From contig SKTG01000501.1 of NCBI GenBank assembly GCA_007118045.1, positions 1-21,788 on the forward strand: a stretch of DNA of 21,788 nt, given 5' to 3'. The stretch comes from Nitriliruptoraceae bacterium. Its GTDB lineage: Bacteria > Actinomycetota > Nitriliruptoria > Nitriliruptorales > Nitriliruptoraceae. The translations under genes were made by a program, and so were the position numbers. Of the stretch, positions 1 through 7,528 are shown piece by piece (the stretch's first letter is position 1; every line of letters begins with the position of its first letter). The notes under the pieces were generated by a model. The model saw nothing but the letters and a program-made list of their open reading frames with translations. It did no database searches and was not told the origin of the DNA.

Positions 1-117
1 CACGCGGTCCCGTCCGCCGTACCTGGCGCACACCCGCACGGCCCACGCTCCCGGCATGACAACGTCGGACAGCCTGCGAGTTGCGTCGTAGGGCGGACTA
101 GCGGCCACGATACGGGC

Positions 118-131
118 TGGAAGCGGTTACA
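118..131. promoter_or_regulatory. LacI-family operator
   Basis: The 14 bases TGGAAGCGGTTACA match TGNAANCGNTTNCA, the classic LacI/GalR-family palindrome with a central CG. The site lies about 200 bp upstream of the transporter operon. A LacI-family regulator is encoded in the same locus at 5502-6512, so it is the obvious candidate to bind here. I saw no second good match in the window. That this regulator binds this site is inference. Confidence 0.6.
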
Positions 132-159
132 TCGACCCAAGCGTCGCGTCGCCGAGGTC

Positions 160-189
160 TGGACGACGATGTCAACGATGACATATGGT
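160..189 (+). promoter_or_regulatory. Possible promoter of the sugar ABC operon
   Basis: TGGACG at 160-165 and TATGGT at 184-189 are separated by 18 bp. Each matches the sigma-70 consensus at four of six positions. Transcription would begin near 196 and leave a leader of about 140 nt. The palindrome TGTCA-N4-TGACA (170-183) fills the spacer, where a bound regulator would block the polymerase. This is a weak visual match in GC-rich DNA. Confidence 0.25.
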
Positions 190-333
190 GACCGCGAGGG
201 AGCGTTCAGCCGGTCGGTGGGAGTGGCGCGTACGTCGCGCCGGCCGCTCGGGTGAGGTGGGAGCCGCGGAAGCGGTGCCGGACCGGTGCCGGTCGAAGCG
301 CCCCCTCCGACATGGTTCGAGGCGGGAGGCGGG

Positions 334-1104
334 ATGGGAGACAGCGCGCGGCCGCTGCTGCAGGCCTGTGGCATCGTCAAGAGCTTCGGTCACGTCCGGG
401 CGTTGCGTGGCGCGGACTTCGACGTGAACGAGGCCGAGGTCGTGGCCATGATCGGCGACAACGGTGCCGGCAAGAGCACGCTGGTCAAGGCACTCGCCGG
501 CGTGCACCAGCCCGACGAGGGCGAGCTCCGCTTCCTCGGCGAACCGGTGGTCCTGCCCGATCCCACGGCGGCGCAGCGCCTCGGTATCGAGACCGTCTTC
601 CAGGACCTCGCGCTCGCTCCCGACCTCGACCCGGCGGCGAACCTGTTCCTCGGCCGCGAGGTCGTCAAGCCCGGTCTGCTCGGCAAGCTCGGGTTCCTCG
701 ACTCGAACGCCATGGCCGAGCGCACGCGCTCGGCGTTCAAGGACCTCGGGGCGAACGTGCAGTCGGAGTCCGCCTCGGTGGCCTCCATGTCGGGCGGTCA
801 GCGCCAGAGCATCGCCGTGAGCCGCGCGGCGACCTGGGCCAACCGCCTGGTGATCATGGACGAGCCGACGGCCGCGCTCGGCGTGGTGCAGTCGGCGGCG
901 GTGCTGGAGCTGATCCGCCGGGTCAGGGACCAGGGCATCTCGGTGATCATCATCAGCCACAACATGCCGGAGGTGCTGGAGGTCTCCGACCGTGTGGAGG
1001 TGCTCCGGCTCGGCCGGCGCGTCGCCCGCTTCCGCAGCCGGGACACCTCGATGGACGAGCTCGTCGCCGCGATGACGGGGGCGCTGGTGCAGGAGGACGC
1101 ATGA
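334..1104 (+). CDS. Sugar ABC transporter ATP-binding protein (RbsA/FrcA-like, single domain)
   Basis: This ATPase powers a sugar importer of the ribose/fructose (CUT2) type. The 256-residue protein shows a Walker A motif GDNGAGKST, signature SGGQRQS, Walker B LVIMDEPTAAL and an H-loop IIISHN, in the expected order. Classical RbsA is a fusion of two ATPase domains; here only one is present, as in FrcA, so the protein should act as a homodimer. The ATG at 334 is preferred because a GGGAGG site lies just before it. An in-frame GTG at 286 has no such support. The stop overlaps the permease start, indicating translational coupling. The family call is secure; the transported sugar is unknown. Confidence 0.9.
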   Translation: MGDSARPLLQACGIVKSFGHVRALRGADFDVNEAEVVAMIGDNGAGKSTLVKALAGVHQPDEGELRFLGEPVVLPDPTAAQRLGIETVFQDLALAPDLDPAANLFLGREVVKPGLLGKLGFLDSNAMAERTRSAFKDLGANVQSESASVASMSGGQRQSIAVSRAATWANRLVIMDEPTAALGVVQSAAVLELIRRVRDQGISVIIISHNMPEVLEVSDRVEVLRLGRRVARFRSRDTSMDELVAAMTGALVQEDA

Positions 1105-2147
1105 TGAGCCAGCTCGACCAGGCCCAGGAGACCGAGGACGTCACCCCGCTCGACCAGCGACCGTCGTGGCAGCGGCGCCTCGTCGTGCTCGTCACGGAGT
1201 CCACCGCCTTCATCTTCGTGGCCCTGCTGGCCATGCTGCTCGTCTTCGTGGTCCTGCGTCCCGAAGCGTTCGCCACCGTCAACAACCTGCGCAACATCGC
1301 GATCGCCGCGAGCATCCTGCTCGTGATCTCGGTGGGCCAGACCTTCGTGATCACGACCGCCGGTATCGACATCTCGGTCGGTTCCGTGCTGGTGATCTCC
1401 GGGGTCTCCGCCTCGTTGATGATGGCGCAGGTCGGCGGCGGCGCCGGTTGGGCCTCGGTCGCCGTCGGGGTGGGCGCGGCGTTGGCGACGGGGCTGTTCT
1501 TCGGCCTGCTGAACGGACTGCTGATCACCAAGGCGAAGCTGCCACCCCTGATCGTCACTCTGGGCAGCTTCGGAGGCGTGCTCGGGCTGGCGAAGGTGAT
1601 GACCGGTGGCATCAACCTGCGCACCGTGCCGCCGGAACTGGTCAACACGCTCGGCATCGGCCGGCTGTTCGGGTTCGTGCCGTGGCTGGTGATCATCGCG
1701 CTGCTGATCACCACCGCCGCCGGTGTCACGCTCCGCTACACGCGGTTCGGGCGCTACACGGTGGCCATCGGCTCCAGCGAGGAGGCCGCTCGTCGCGTCG
1801 GTATCAACGTCGACCGGCACCTGCTGAAGGTCTACTCGCTGTCCGGGCTGCTCGCCGGGATGGCCGGCATCATGTCGCTCGCCCGCTTCTCGAACACCAC
1901 GATCCAGGGCCACGACACCGACAACCTGCAGTCCATCGCGGCGGTGGTCATCGGCGGCACCAGCCTCTTCGGGGGCATCGGGACGATGTTCGGGACCCTC
2001 GTCGGCGTGTTCATCCCCACCACGCTGCAGAACGGGTTCGTGATCCTGCGGATCCAGCCCTTCTGGCAGGAGGTCGCCGTCGGCGTCGTGCTCATCGCCG
2101 CCGTCTACGTCGATCAGTGGAAGCGGCGAGCACGGGACCGACTCTGA
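1101..2147 (+). CDS. Sugar ABC transporter permease (RbsC/FrcC-like)
   Basis: This is the membrane-spanning subunit of the importer encoded with the preceding ATPase and the following binding protein. The 348-residue protein has a hydrophilic N-terminal stretch of about 30 residues, then many hydrophobic segments typical of the BPD_transp_2 family. Family-like motifs include TAGIDISVGSVLVISG and the cytoplasmic-loop region with SSEEAARRVGI, followed by SGLLAGMAGI. The gene starts with ATGATG at 1101/1104, overlapping the TGA of the ATPase gene. Either ATG could be used. It ends 25 bp before the alternative upstream start of the binding-protein frame and 64 bp before that gene's preferred start. 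Confidence 0.9.
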   Translation: MMSQLDQAQETEDVTPLDQRPSWQRRLVVLVTESTAFIFVALLAMLLVFVVLRPEAFATVNNLRNIAIAASILLVISVGQTFVITTAGIDISVGSVLVISGVSASLMMAQVGGGAGWASVAVGVGAALATGLFFGLLNGLLITKAKLPPLIVTLGSFGGVLGLAKVMTGGINLRTVPPELVNTLGIGRLFGFVPWLVIIALLITTAAGVTLRYTRFGRYTVAIGSSEEAARRVGINVDRHLLKVYSLSGLLAGMAGIMSLARFSNTTIQGHDTDNLQSIAAVVIGGTSLFGGIGTMFGTLVGVFIPTTLQNGFVILRIQPFWQEVAVGVVLIAAVYVDQWKRRARDRL

Positions 2148-2211
2148 GACGTCCGTCCGGGAACCCCCGGCCGTGATCAGCAAGGGAGCGCAGGATGAAG
2201 GGAGCGCGACG

Positions 2212-3330
2212 ATGAAGCACACGAGCAGGGCGAAGCGGGTACGAGGGATCGTGGCCGGGGTCGCCACCGTTGCGCTGTTGGCCAGCGCGTGCGGCGGCGA
2301 CGATGCCGACGACACCGACGACGTCGAGGTCGACGAGCCCGCCGACGACGCCGAGGAGGACGACGCGGAACTCGAGGAGGACGAGCCCGACGACGACGAG
2401 CCCGACGACGACGCCGACGAGGACGAGGACGCCGAGGCGGCCGCGGGCGACGGCGACTTCGACATCGTCCTCATCCCCGGTGTGACGGGCGACGAGTTCT
2501 ACGTGTCGATGGAGTGCGGCGCGCTGGAGGCCGCGGAGGAGCTCGGAGCCACCCTGGACGTCCAGGGCGCCCCGGAGTTCTCGCCGACGGAGCAGATCCC
2601 GATCCTCGAGAGCGTGATCGCCTCCGGCCCCGATGCGATCCTGATCGCGCCGACGGACGTCGACGCCCTGCAGGCACCGTTGCAGGAGGCCGTGGACGCC
2701 GGCATCGAGGTGGTGCTGGTCGACACGACCCTGAGCGACCCGTCGCTCGCGGTCTCCCAGATCGGCTCCGACAACCACGAGGGTGGTCGCATGGCCGCCG
2801 AAGCCGTCGGTGAGCTGATGGGCGGCGAGGGCGCGGCGATGGTCGTCAACGTCACACCGGGCATCTCCACCACGGACGCCCGTGGCGAGGGCTTCGAGGA
2901 GGGACTGGAGGAGCTCTACCCGGACATCACGTTCCTCGGTCAGGAGTACAGCGACAACGAGCCGGCGCAGGCGGCGGAGATCGTGTCGGCCACGCTCGCG
3001 GCGGAGCCGGAACTGAGCGGCATCTTCGGTGCCAACCTGTTCTCCGCCGAGGGTGCGGCGACCGGGATCCGGCAGGAGGGTCGCGACGACGTCTCGATCG
3101 TCGGGTTCGACGCTGGTCCGGCACAGATCGAGCAGCTGCGCGAGGGCCTGGTCCAGGCGCTGATCGTCCAGCAGCCGCTCGACATCGGGCGGCAGGGCGT
3201 CGAGCAGGCCGTCGCGGCGCTGACCGGTGAGGAGACCACGCCGGAGATCGGCACGGGCTTCGTGACCGCCACGATCGACAACCTCGACGACGACGACGTC
3301 GCCGAGTTCCTCTACCGGGCCGAATGCTGA
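2212..3330 (+). CDS. Sugar ABC transporter substrate-binding lipoprotein (RbsB/FrcB-like)
   Basis: This protein captures the sugar outside the membrane and delivers it to the permease. It has 372 residues. A lipoprotein signal ends in the lipobox LLASAC, with Cys27 as the lipidation site. Residues 30-75 form an extremely acidic linker, 33 of 46 positions being Asp or Glu. A type I periplasmic-binding fold (Peripla_BP_4) follows from about residue 82, with family-like stretches IASGPDAILIAPTD and DVSIVGFDAGP. The ATG at 2212 is chosen because AAGGGAG (2198-2204) lies 7 nt upstream and the signal peptide begins there. An in-frame GTG at 2173 would add 13 residues. Ligand specificity cannot be read from sequence. 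Confidence 0.9.
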   Translation: MKHTSRAKRVRGIVAGVATVALLASACGGDDADDTDDVEVDEPADDAEEDDAELEEDEPDDDEPDDDADEDEDAEAAAGDGDFDIVLIPGVTGDEFYVSMECGALEAAEELGATLDVQGAPEFSPTEQIPILESVIASGPDAILIAPTDVDALQAPLQEAVDAGIEVVLVDTTLSDPSLAVSQIGSDNHEGGRMAAEAVGELMGGEGAAMVVNVTPGISTTDARGEGFEEGLEELYPDITFLGQEYSDNEPAQAAEIVSATLAAEPELSGIFGANLFSAEGAATGIRQEGRDDVSIVGFDAGPAQIEQLREGLVQALIVQQPLDIGRQGVEQAVAALTGEETTPEIGTGFVTATIDNLDDDDVAEFLYRAEC

Positions 3331-3336
3331 CGCCCT

Positions 3337-3364
3337 CGTGGGGACGGTCCGGACCGTCCCCACG
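3337..3364. terminator. Perfect 28-bp palindrome directly after the binding-protein gene
   Basis: CGTGGGGACGGTCC (3337-3350) is followed directly by its exact reverse complement (3351-3364), starting 6 bp after the stop codon. As RNA it would form a stem of about 12 bp with a 4-nt loop. No T-tract follows, so a classical intrinsic terminator is uncertain. It could be a T-less terminator, an attenuator, or a 3'-stabilising hairpin that raises binding-protein mRNA over downstream genes. Confidence 0.65.
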
Positions 3365-3367
3365 TCA

Positions 3368-3413
3368 GACCCGCCGGCGGTCGCGACCCCGCATCCGACC
3401 GCCGGCGCGGGTC
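3368..3413. terminator. Second strong hairpin between binding protein and aldolase
   Basis: CGCCGGCGGTCG (3372-3383) and its exact reverse complement (3396-3407) flank a 12-nt loop. A further 4-bp stem, GACC (3368-3371) with GGTC (3410-3413), extends it across a 2-nt bulge. It lies 3 bp after the first palindrome, giving a tandem hairpin. No T-tract follows. It likely cooperates with the first hairpin in attenuation or mRNA stabilisation. Confidence 0.55.
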
Positions 3414-3442
3414 GACGGCCGTCCGGCCCGACCGTCCGTCCA

Positions 3443-3475
3443 CGTGCCACCTGCGTGCCACCTGCGCGCCACCTG
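3443..3475 (+). repeat. Three tandem 11-bp repeats before the aldolase gene
   Basis: CGTGCCACCTG occurs twice in tandem (3443-3453, 3454-3464), followed by the one-mismatch copy CGCGCCACCTG (3465-3475). The array ends 2 bp before the Shine-Dalgarno site GAGGAG (3478-3483) of the aldolase gene. It may be a slippage product or a small cluster of regulator sites; nothing in the sequence decides between these. Confidence 0.6.
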
Positions 3476-3492
3476 CTGAGGAGATCACCTCG

Positions 3493-4407
3493 ATGAGTTC
3501 GACGACGCCGTCCGACCAGCGCACCGGCCTCGATGCGATCGCGCGCCCGGACGGGACGTTCGCGATCGTGGCCATGGATCAGCGCAACACGTTGCGACGC
3601 ATGCTCGGTGCCGAGGGTCGCGCGACCGATCCGGACGAGCTCGCGAGCTTCAAGCGCGACGTCGCGGGGCCGCTGATGGGCACGGCGAGCGGCATCCTGC
3701 TCGATCCCGACTACGGGATGCCCGGCATCGAGGGGCTCGACCGTGGTGGCTGCGGCATCCTGGTGGCCGCCGAACCGGGCGACCGGGAGACCTACGCCGG
3801 CGAGCCGCGGACCACACGGGTCGAGACGCAGGACGCCGCCTGGGTCCGGGACCAGGGCGGCGACGCTCTGAAGTTCCTCGTGCAGCTGCGTGCCGACCGT
3901 GTCGCCGAACCCGGCGAGCCGGACCTGTCCCGGGAGACCCGGGACGTGGTCGCCGCGGTCGTGGCCGACTGCCGGGCGGTGGGGGTCCCCTCCGTGGTGG
4001 AGAACCTGATCTACCCCCTGCCGGGTGAGGACGACGCGACCCCGGAGCAGCGCAGCGACCGCATCATCGCGGCCGCCGTGGCGCTCGACGAGCTCGGGTG
4101 CGATCTGCTCAAGCTCGAGTACCCGGGGAGCCCGGAGGCCTGCCGCCGGCTGGCGGACGCGATCACGACCCCGTGGGCGGTGCTCTCCGCCGGGGTGGCC
4201 TTCGAGCGGTTCTCCGAGGTGCTGCGGATCTCCTGCGACGATGGAGGCGCCTCCGGGTTCATCGCCGGCCGTGCGATCTGGAAGGAGGCCGTCGGCATGG
4301 AGCCGGAGGAACGGCACAGCTTCCTCGGCTCCACCGGACGGGAGCGGCTGGAGGGCTGCATCGCGGCGATCGACGGTCGTGCCCGGTCGTGGCGCGATGC
4401 GCGGTGA
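3493..4407 (+). CDS. LacD/YihT-family class I aldolase
   Basis: Members of this family cleave tagatose 1,6-bisphosphate (LacD) or 6-deoxy-6-sulfofructose 1-phosphate (YihT) through a Schiff base, giving dihydroxyacetone phosphate plus an aldehyde. The protein has 304 residues, close to the family's usual length. Recognisable parts are AIVAMDQR (residues 24-31), ILLDPDYGMP (69-78), GGDALKFLV (122-130), the expected Schiff-base lysine Lys207 in DLLKLEYPG, and FIAGRAIW (256-263). The ATG at 3493 has GAGGAG nine bases upstream. It sits after the double hairpin and before a PfkB-family kinase that could supply its phosphorylated substrate. Whether the substrate is tagatose-, fructose- or sulfofructose-derived is open. 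Confidence 0.8.
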   Translation: MSSTTPSDQRTGLDAIARPDGTFAIVAMDQRNTLRRMLGAEGRATDPDELASFKRDVAGPLMGTASGILLDPDYGMPGIEGLDRGGCGILVAAEPGDRETYAGEPRTTRVETQDAAWVRDQGGDALKFLVQLRADRVAEPGEPDLSRETRDVVAAVVADCRAVGVPSVVENLIYPLPGEDDATPEQRSDRIIAAAVALDELGCDLLKLEYPGSPEACRRLADAITTPWAVLSAGVAFERFSEVLRISCDDGGASGFIAGRAIWKEAVGMEPEERHSFLGSTGRERLEGCIAAIDGRARSWRDAR

Positions 4408-4524
4408 CCGACCCGGCGGCCGGCTCCGGGGTGGGACGCAGCCGGTGGTCCGGGCTCGAGCCCGCCGGGGCGGCCGTGCCCGCCGCGACGGCATCGTGGA
4501 CGTCGGCACGGGACGGGGGCTGTC

Positions 4525-5505
4525 GTGGTGCTGATCGTCTCGCCGAACCTGACCGTCGACCGGACGGTCCGGATCCCGCGCCTGGTACCCGGTGAGGTCC
4601 TGCGACCGCACCGGGCCGCGGTGACGGCGGGGTCGAAGGGTGTCAACGTCGGCCGGGTGCTGGCCACGCTGGGTTCGAGGGCCCGACTGGTCGGCTTCGT
4701 GCCCGACGACGATCGCGCCGCCACCGAGCAGCTGTTCGCCTCGGAGCCGATCGAGCTGGTGGAGGTGCCGATCGCGGGCCAGATGCGGGTCGCCACGATC
4801 TACCTCGAGGACGACGGACGCGTCACGGTGCTCAACGAGCCGGGACCGGAGACGGACCGGGCGGCCTGGGAGCGCCTCGAGCGCCGGGTCGAGGATGCGC
4901 TCGCGGTCCGCGAGGAGGGGTCGCTCGTGTGCTCCGGCAGCCTGCCGCCGGGAGCGCCGGTGGACGCCTACGGCCGCCTGTCGGAGATCGGACACCGGGC
5001 GGGTGTCGAGGTCGTCGTCGACGCGGCCAGGGACGCCCTCGCCGCCACGCTGCCACACCACCCCGACCTGGTGACGCCCAACCTCGCCGAGGCCGAGGGG
5101 GCGCTCGGGTGGTCCGAGGGGGAGGCGGTCGACGAGCTCGGCGAGGACGCGCCCCGGCGTAGCCGGATCGCCGCCGCCGCCCTGGTCGACGCCGGGGCCA
5201 GGGCCGCCGTGGTCACCGCCGGTGCGGCGGGCGCCGCCTGGGCCGATGGCGGCCGGTTGGGTTGGTTCGATGGCGTCCCGGTCGAGGTCGTCAACCCCAT
5301 CGGGGCAGGTGACTCGTTCGTCGGGGGGTACGTGCACGCCCGTCGCGCGGGGGCCGCCAGGGTGGACGCGGTCGCGCACGGTCTGGCGACGGCCAGCGCC
5401 TCCTGCGAGCAGGCGCTCGCCGGTGGGCTCGACCCGGAGCGCGTCGCCCGACTGGTCGGGCTCCTCCGCTTCGTGCCGGCGGATGGCGGCGGGGAAGCGA
5501 CATGA
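4525..5505 (+). CDS. PfkB-family hexose (phosphate) kinase, 1-phosphofructokinase/tagatose-6-phosphate kinase type
   Basis: This is a ribokinase-fold kinase of 326 residues, expected to phosphorylate a ketose or ketose phosphate using ATP. The N-terminus VLIVSPNLTVDRTV matches the FruK/LacC opening. The N-terminal sugar-binding signature reads AGSKGVNVGRVL, with Ser where FruK usually has the second Gly. The C-terminal signature NPIGAGDSFVGG carries the catalytic base Asp263. The GTG at 4525 is chosen because the family normally begins right at this strand; no strong ribosome-binding site is visible. Only 117 bp separate it from the aldolase gene, suggesting kinase and aldolase act in sequence. 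The stop overlaps the regulator's ATG. Confidence 0.85.
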   Translation: MVLIVSPNLTVDRTVRIPRLVPGEVLRPHRAAVTAGSKGVNVGRVLATLGSRARLVGFVPDDDRAATEQLFASEPIELVEVPIAGQMRVATIYLEDDGRVTVLNEPGPETDRAAWERLERRVEDALAVREEGSLVCSGSLPPGAPVDAYGRLSEIGHRAGVEVVVDAARDALAATLPHHPDLVTPNLAEAEGALGWSEGEAVDELGEDAPRRSRIAAAALVDAGARAAVVTAGAAGAAWADGGRLGWFDGVPVEVVNPIGAGDSFVGGYVHARRAGAARVDAVAHGLATASASCEQALAGGLDPERVARLVGLLRFVPADGGGEAT

Positions 5506-6512
5506 CCCGTCGCGCCACGCTCCGTGACGTCGCCGAGCTGGCCGGCGTGAGCATCAAGACCATCTCCCGCGTGGTCAACGGCACCGGCCCCGTCGCGGAG
5601 ACGACCGAACACCGGGTCCGGGCGGCGATCGACGAGCTCGGGTTCCGTCCGAACCCGGCGGCCCGGTCGCTGCGGGTGGGGCACGACGACGCGGTGGGGC
5701 TGGTGATCGAGAACATCGCCGACCCGTTCATGGCCACGCTCACCGCGGGGATCGAGTCGCGGATCCGGGCCGCCGGCAAGCTCGTGATCATCACCAGCGG
5801 CGGGTACGAGCCGGAGAACGAGCGGGCGGCGATCGAGAGCCTGGCGCACCGCCGGGTCGCCGGCATGATCGTCACACCGACCTCGATGAGCCACTCCTAC
5901 CTGGCCCAGGGGGTCGCCACGGTCCCGCTGGTGTTCGTCGACCGGCCGCCGATCCAGTTCGACACCGACACCGTGCTCTCGGACAACGAGGGCGGAGCGA
6001 GGCTGGCGGCCGAGCACCTGATCGCACACGGTCACGAACGCATCGCGTTCGTCGGCGATCGCATCGGGCTGTTCACGACGAGCCTGCGCTACCAGGGCTT
6101 CCGGGCCGCGCTCACGGCCGCCGGTCTCCCGGTGCTGGCGCACCACGTGCGCACCGACGTCGTCGACCCGGATTCGGCCGCGGCCGCCACCAGGGAGATG
6201 CTGGCCGGCGACGACCCACCGACGGCGATCATCTCGGCCAACGCCCGCTCGTCTCTCGGCGTGATCCGGGGTCTGCACGAGGAGCCGTCGAGCATGGTCG
6301 CGCACGTCAGCTTCGACGATTTCGAAGGTGCGGAGTCGCTGTCCCCGCCGGTGACGGTCGTCCATCAGGACCCCATCGCGATGGGGCGGACGGCCGCCGA
6401 TCTGATGCTCGAGCGTCTGGACGATCCCTCGGGCCCGCCACGCCACATCGTGCTACCGACCCGCCTGATCGTCCGCGGGTCGGGGGAGCTGCCGCCGTGC
6501 GACCCGTCCTGA
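5502..6512 (+). CDS. LacI-family transcriptional regulator
   Basis: This 336-residue regulator has an N-terminal helix-turn-helix (residues 6-27, including TLRDVAELAGVS and TISRVVNG). The hinge region has PNPAARSLRVG. A periplasmic-binding-like effector domain follows, with stretches such as GLVIENIADPF and AEHLIAHGHERIAFVGD. It starts within the kinase stop codon (ATGA overlap) and lies inside the catabolic operon. A LacI-type operator upstream of the transporter genes (118-131) is the likely target. The usual mode for the family is repression relieved by the sugar or a phosphorylated intermediate; that mode here is inference. Confidence 0.92.
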   Translation: MTRRATLRDVAELAGVSIKTISRVVNGTGPVAETTEHRVRAAIDELGFRPNPAARSLRVGHDDAVGLVIENIADPFMATLTAGIESRIRAAGKLVIITSGGYEPENERAAIESLAHRRVAGMIVTPTSMSHSYLAQGVATVPLVFVDRPPIQFDTDTVLSDNEGGARLAAEHLIAHGHERIAFVGDRIGLFTTSLRYQGFRAALTAAGLPVLAHHVRTDVVDPDSAAAATREMLAGDDPPTAIISANARSSLGVIRGLHEEPSSMVAHVSFDDFEGAESLSPPVTVVHQDPIAMGRTAADLMLERLDDPSGPPRHIVLPTRLIVRGSGELPPCDPS

Positions 6513-7528
6513 TGCCTCCCAACCGCCTCGACCACTTCTACCTCGGTGGCGCCCGCATCACCGATCTCCGAGGGGTCCCCGCCACGAGCGAACGCTCCCC
6601 GGAGGAGTGGCTGGCCTCGACCACCACCCGGTTCGGTGAGGACCGGGTCGGCCTCAGCACCCTCCCCGACGGCTCGTTGCTGCGGGACGCGGTCGCCGCG
6701 GACCCCCGGGCGTGGCTCGGGGACGAGCACACGGCGGGGTTCGGCACCTCGACGGGGCTGCTGGTCAAGCTGCTCGATGCTGGACAGCGGTTGCCCGTGC
6801 ACCTGCATCCGGACCGCGCCTTCGCCGCCCGCCACCTCGACTGCGACTTCGGCAAGACCGAGGCGTGGTACGTGCTCGAGGCGGACCCCGGGGCCGTCTG
6901 CCACCTCGGTTTCCGTCGCGAGATGGCCCGCTCGGAACTGGACGAACACGTCTCGCGCCAGGACACCGACGCCCTGCTCGATGCCATGCATCCCGTCGAG
7001 GTACGAGCCGGGGACGGCATCCTCGTGCCGGCCGGTCTTCCCCACGCCATCGGGTCCGGCATCTTCGTGGTGGAGGCGCAGGAGCCGACCGACCTGTCGA
7101 TCCTGCTGGAGTGGGCGGGCCTGCCGATCGACGGGGAGGCCGACGGTCACGTGGGCGTCGGGTTCGCGACCGCGCTCGAGGCGGTCGATCGCCGGGCCTG
7201 GGCCAGCGAGGATCTCGACGGGTTGGTGCGCTCCACGGCACCCGACGGCGCTGGCTCCGACGAGCTGGCGCCGTTGCTGCCGTCCGCTGCCGGTGACTTC
7301 TTCCGCGTCCACCTCGCCAGGCCCCGCGACGCCGTCAGCGTGGAGGCGGGCTTCGCGGTCCTGATCCTCCTGCAGGGCCCGGCCACGCTGGTCGCCGAGA
7401 ACGGTGAGGTCCCGGTCTCCCGCGGTGAGGTGGTGGTGGTCCCGCACGCTGCCGGCCGGTGGGAGCTCCGTGGCGGAGCCGCGGTCGTCTGTCGTCCCGC
7501 GGTCCGCGGGCCACGATCGGCGGCCTGA
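6497..7528 (+). CDS. Class I mannose-6-phosphate isomerase-like enzyme
   Basis: This is a zinc-dependent cupin-fold isomerase of 343 residues that would interconvert an aldose and a ketose, free or phosphorylated. Metal-site motifs are visible: PVHLHPD (His102, His104), GKTEAWYVL (Glu122) and LPHAIG (His183). The GTG at 6497 is chosen because GGGGGAG (6482-6488) lies 8 nt upstream and the residues RPVLMPPN look like a genuine family N-terminus. An ATG at 6512, overlapping the regulator stop, is the alternative. It lies between the LacI gene and an FGGY kinase, with overlaps at both ends. Activity on mannose 6-phosphate itself is not implied; relatives in sugar operons may act on other substrates. 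Confidence 0.75.
   Translation: MRPVLMPPNRLDHFYLGGARITDLRGVPATSERSPEEWLASTTTRFGEDRVGLSTLPDGSLLRDAVAADPRAWLGDEHTAGFGTSTGLLVKLLDAGQRLPVHLHPDRAFAARHLDCDFGKTEAWYVLEADPGAVCHLGFRREMARSELDEHVSRQDTDALLDAMHPVEVRAGDGILVPAGLPHAIGSGIFVVEAQEPTDLSILLEWAGLPIDGEADGHVGVGFATALEAVDRRAWASEDLDGLVRSTAPDGAGSDELAPLLPSAAGDFFRVHLARPRDAVSVEAGFAVLILLQGPATLVAENGEVPVSRGEVVVVPHAAGRWELRGGAAVVCRPAVRGPRSAA

Larger units (their letters stand above)
1..333. other. Leader region upstream of the sugar ABC operon
   Basis: No convincing complete gene lies in these 333 bases. The region holds a LacI-type operator (118-131), a second short palindrome (170-183), a weak promoter-like pair (160-189) and the Shine-Dalgarno site of the ATPase gene (about 324-329). 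A minus-strand reading frame starting with ATG at 57 runs open off the left edge for 19 codons. It could be the start of a divergent gene, but it is too short to identify and has no clear ribosome-binding site. Confidence 0.5.

Noticed and set aside
1..57. Start of a divergent minus-strand gene at the left edge
   Set aside because: Only 19 codons are visible, with no Shine-Dalgarno site and no recognisable residues; it cannot be supported without upstream sequence.
185..427. Possible 80-codon leader peptide starting at ATG 185
   Set aside because: It overlaps the ATPase gene out of frame, has no ribosome-binding site and has an Arg-rich composition typical of a shadow frame.
2290..2440. GAC/GAG-rich tract as a CRISPR or tandem repeat array
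   Set aside because: It is the codon-level repetition of an acidic protein linker, in frame and without regular spacers.
798..2474. A long minus-strand frame with Ser-rich and His/Asp-rich translation
   Set aside because: It lies antisense to the permease and the acidic linker; the Ser run is just the complement of the GAC/GAG repeats. No family motif.
2092..5379. A 1095-codon open frame on the minus strand, antisense to the binding protein, aldolase and kinase genes
   Set aside because: It is a by-product of high GC at third codon positions. Its translation is rich in Arg, Gly, Asp and His with no domain, and the opposite strand holds well-recognised genes with ribosome-binding sites.
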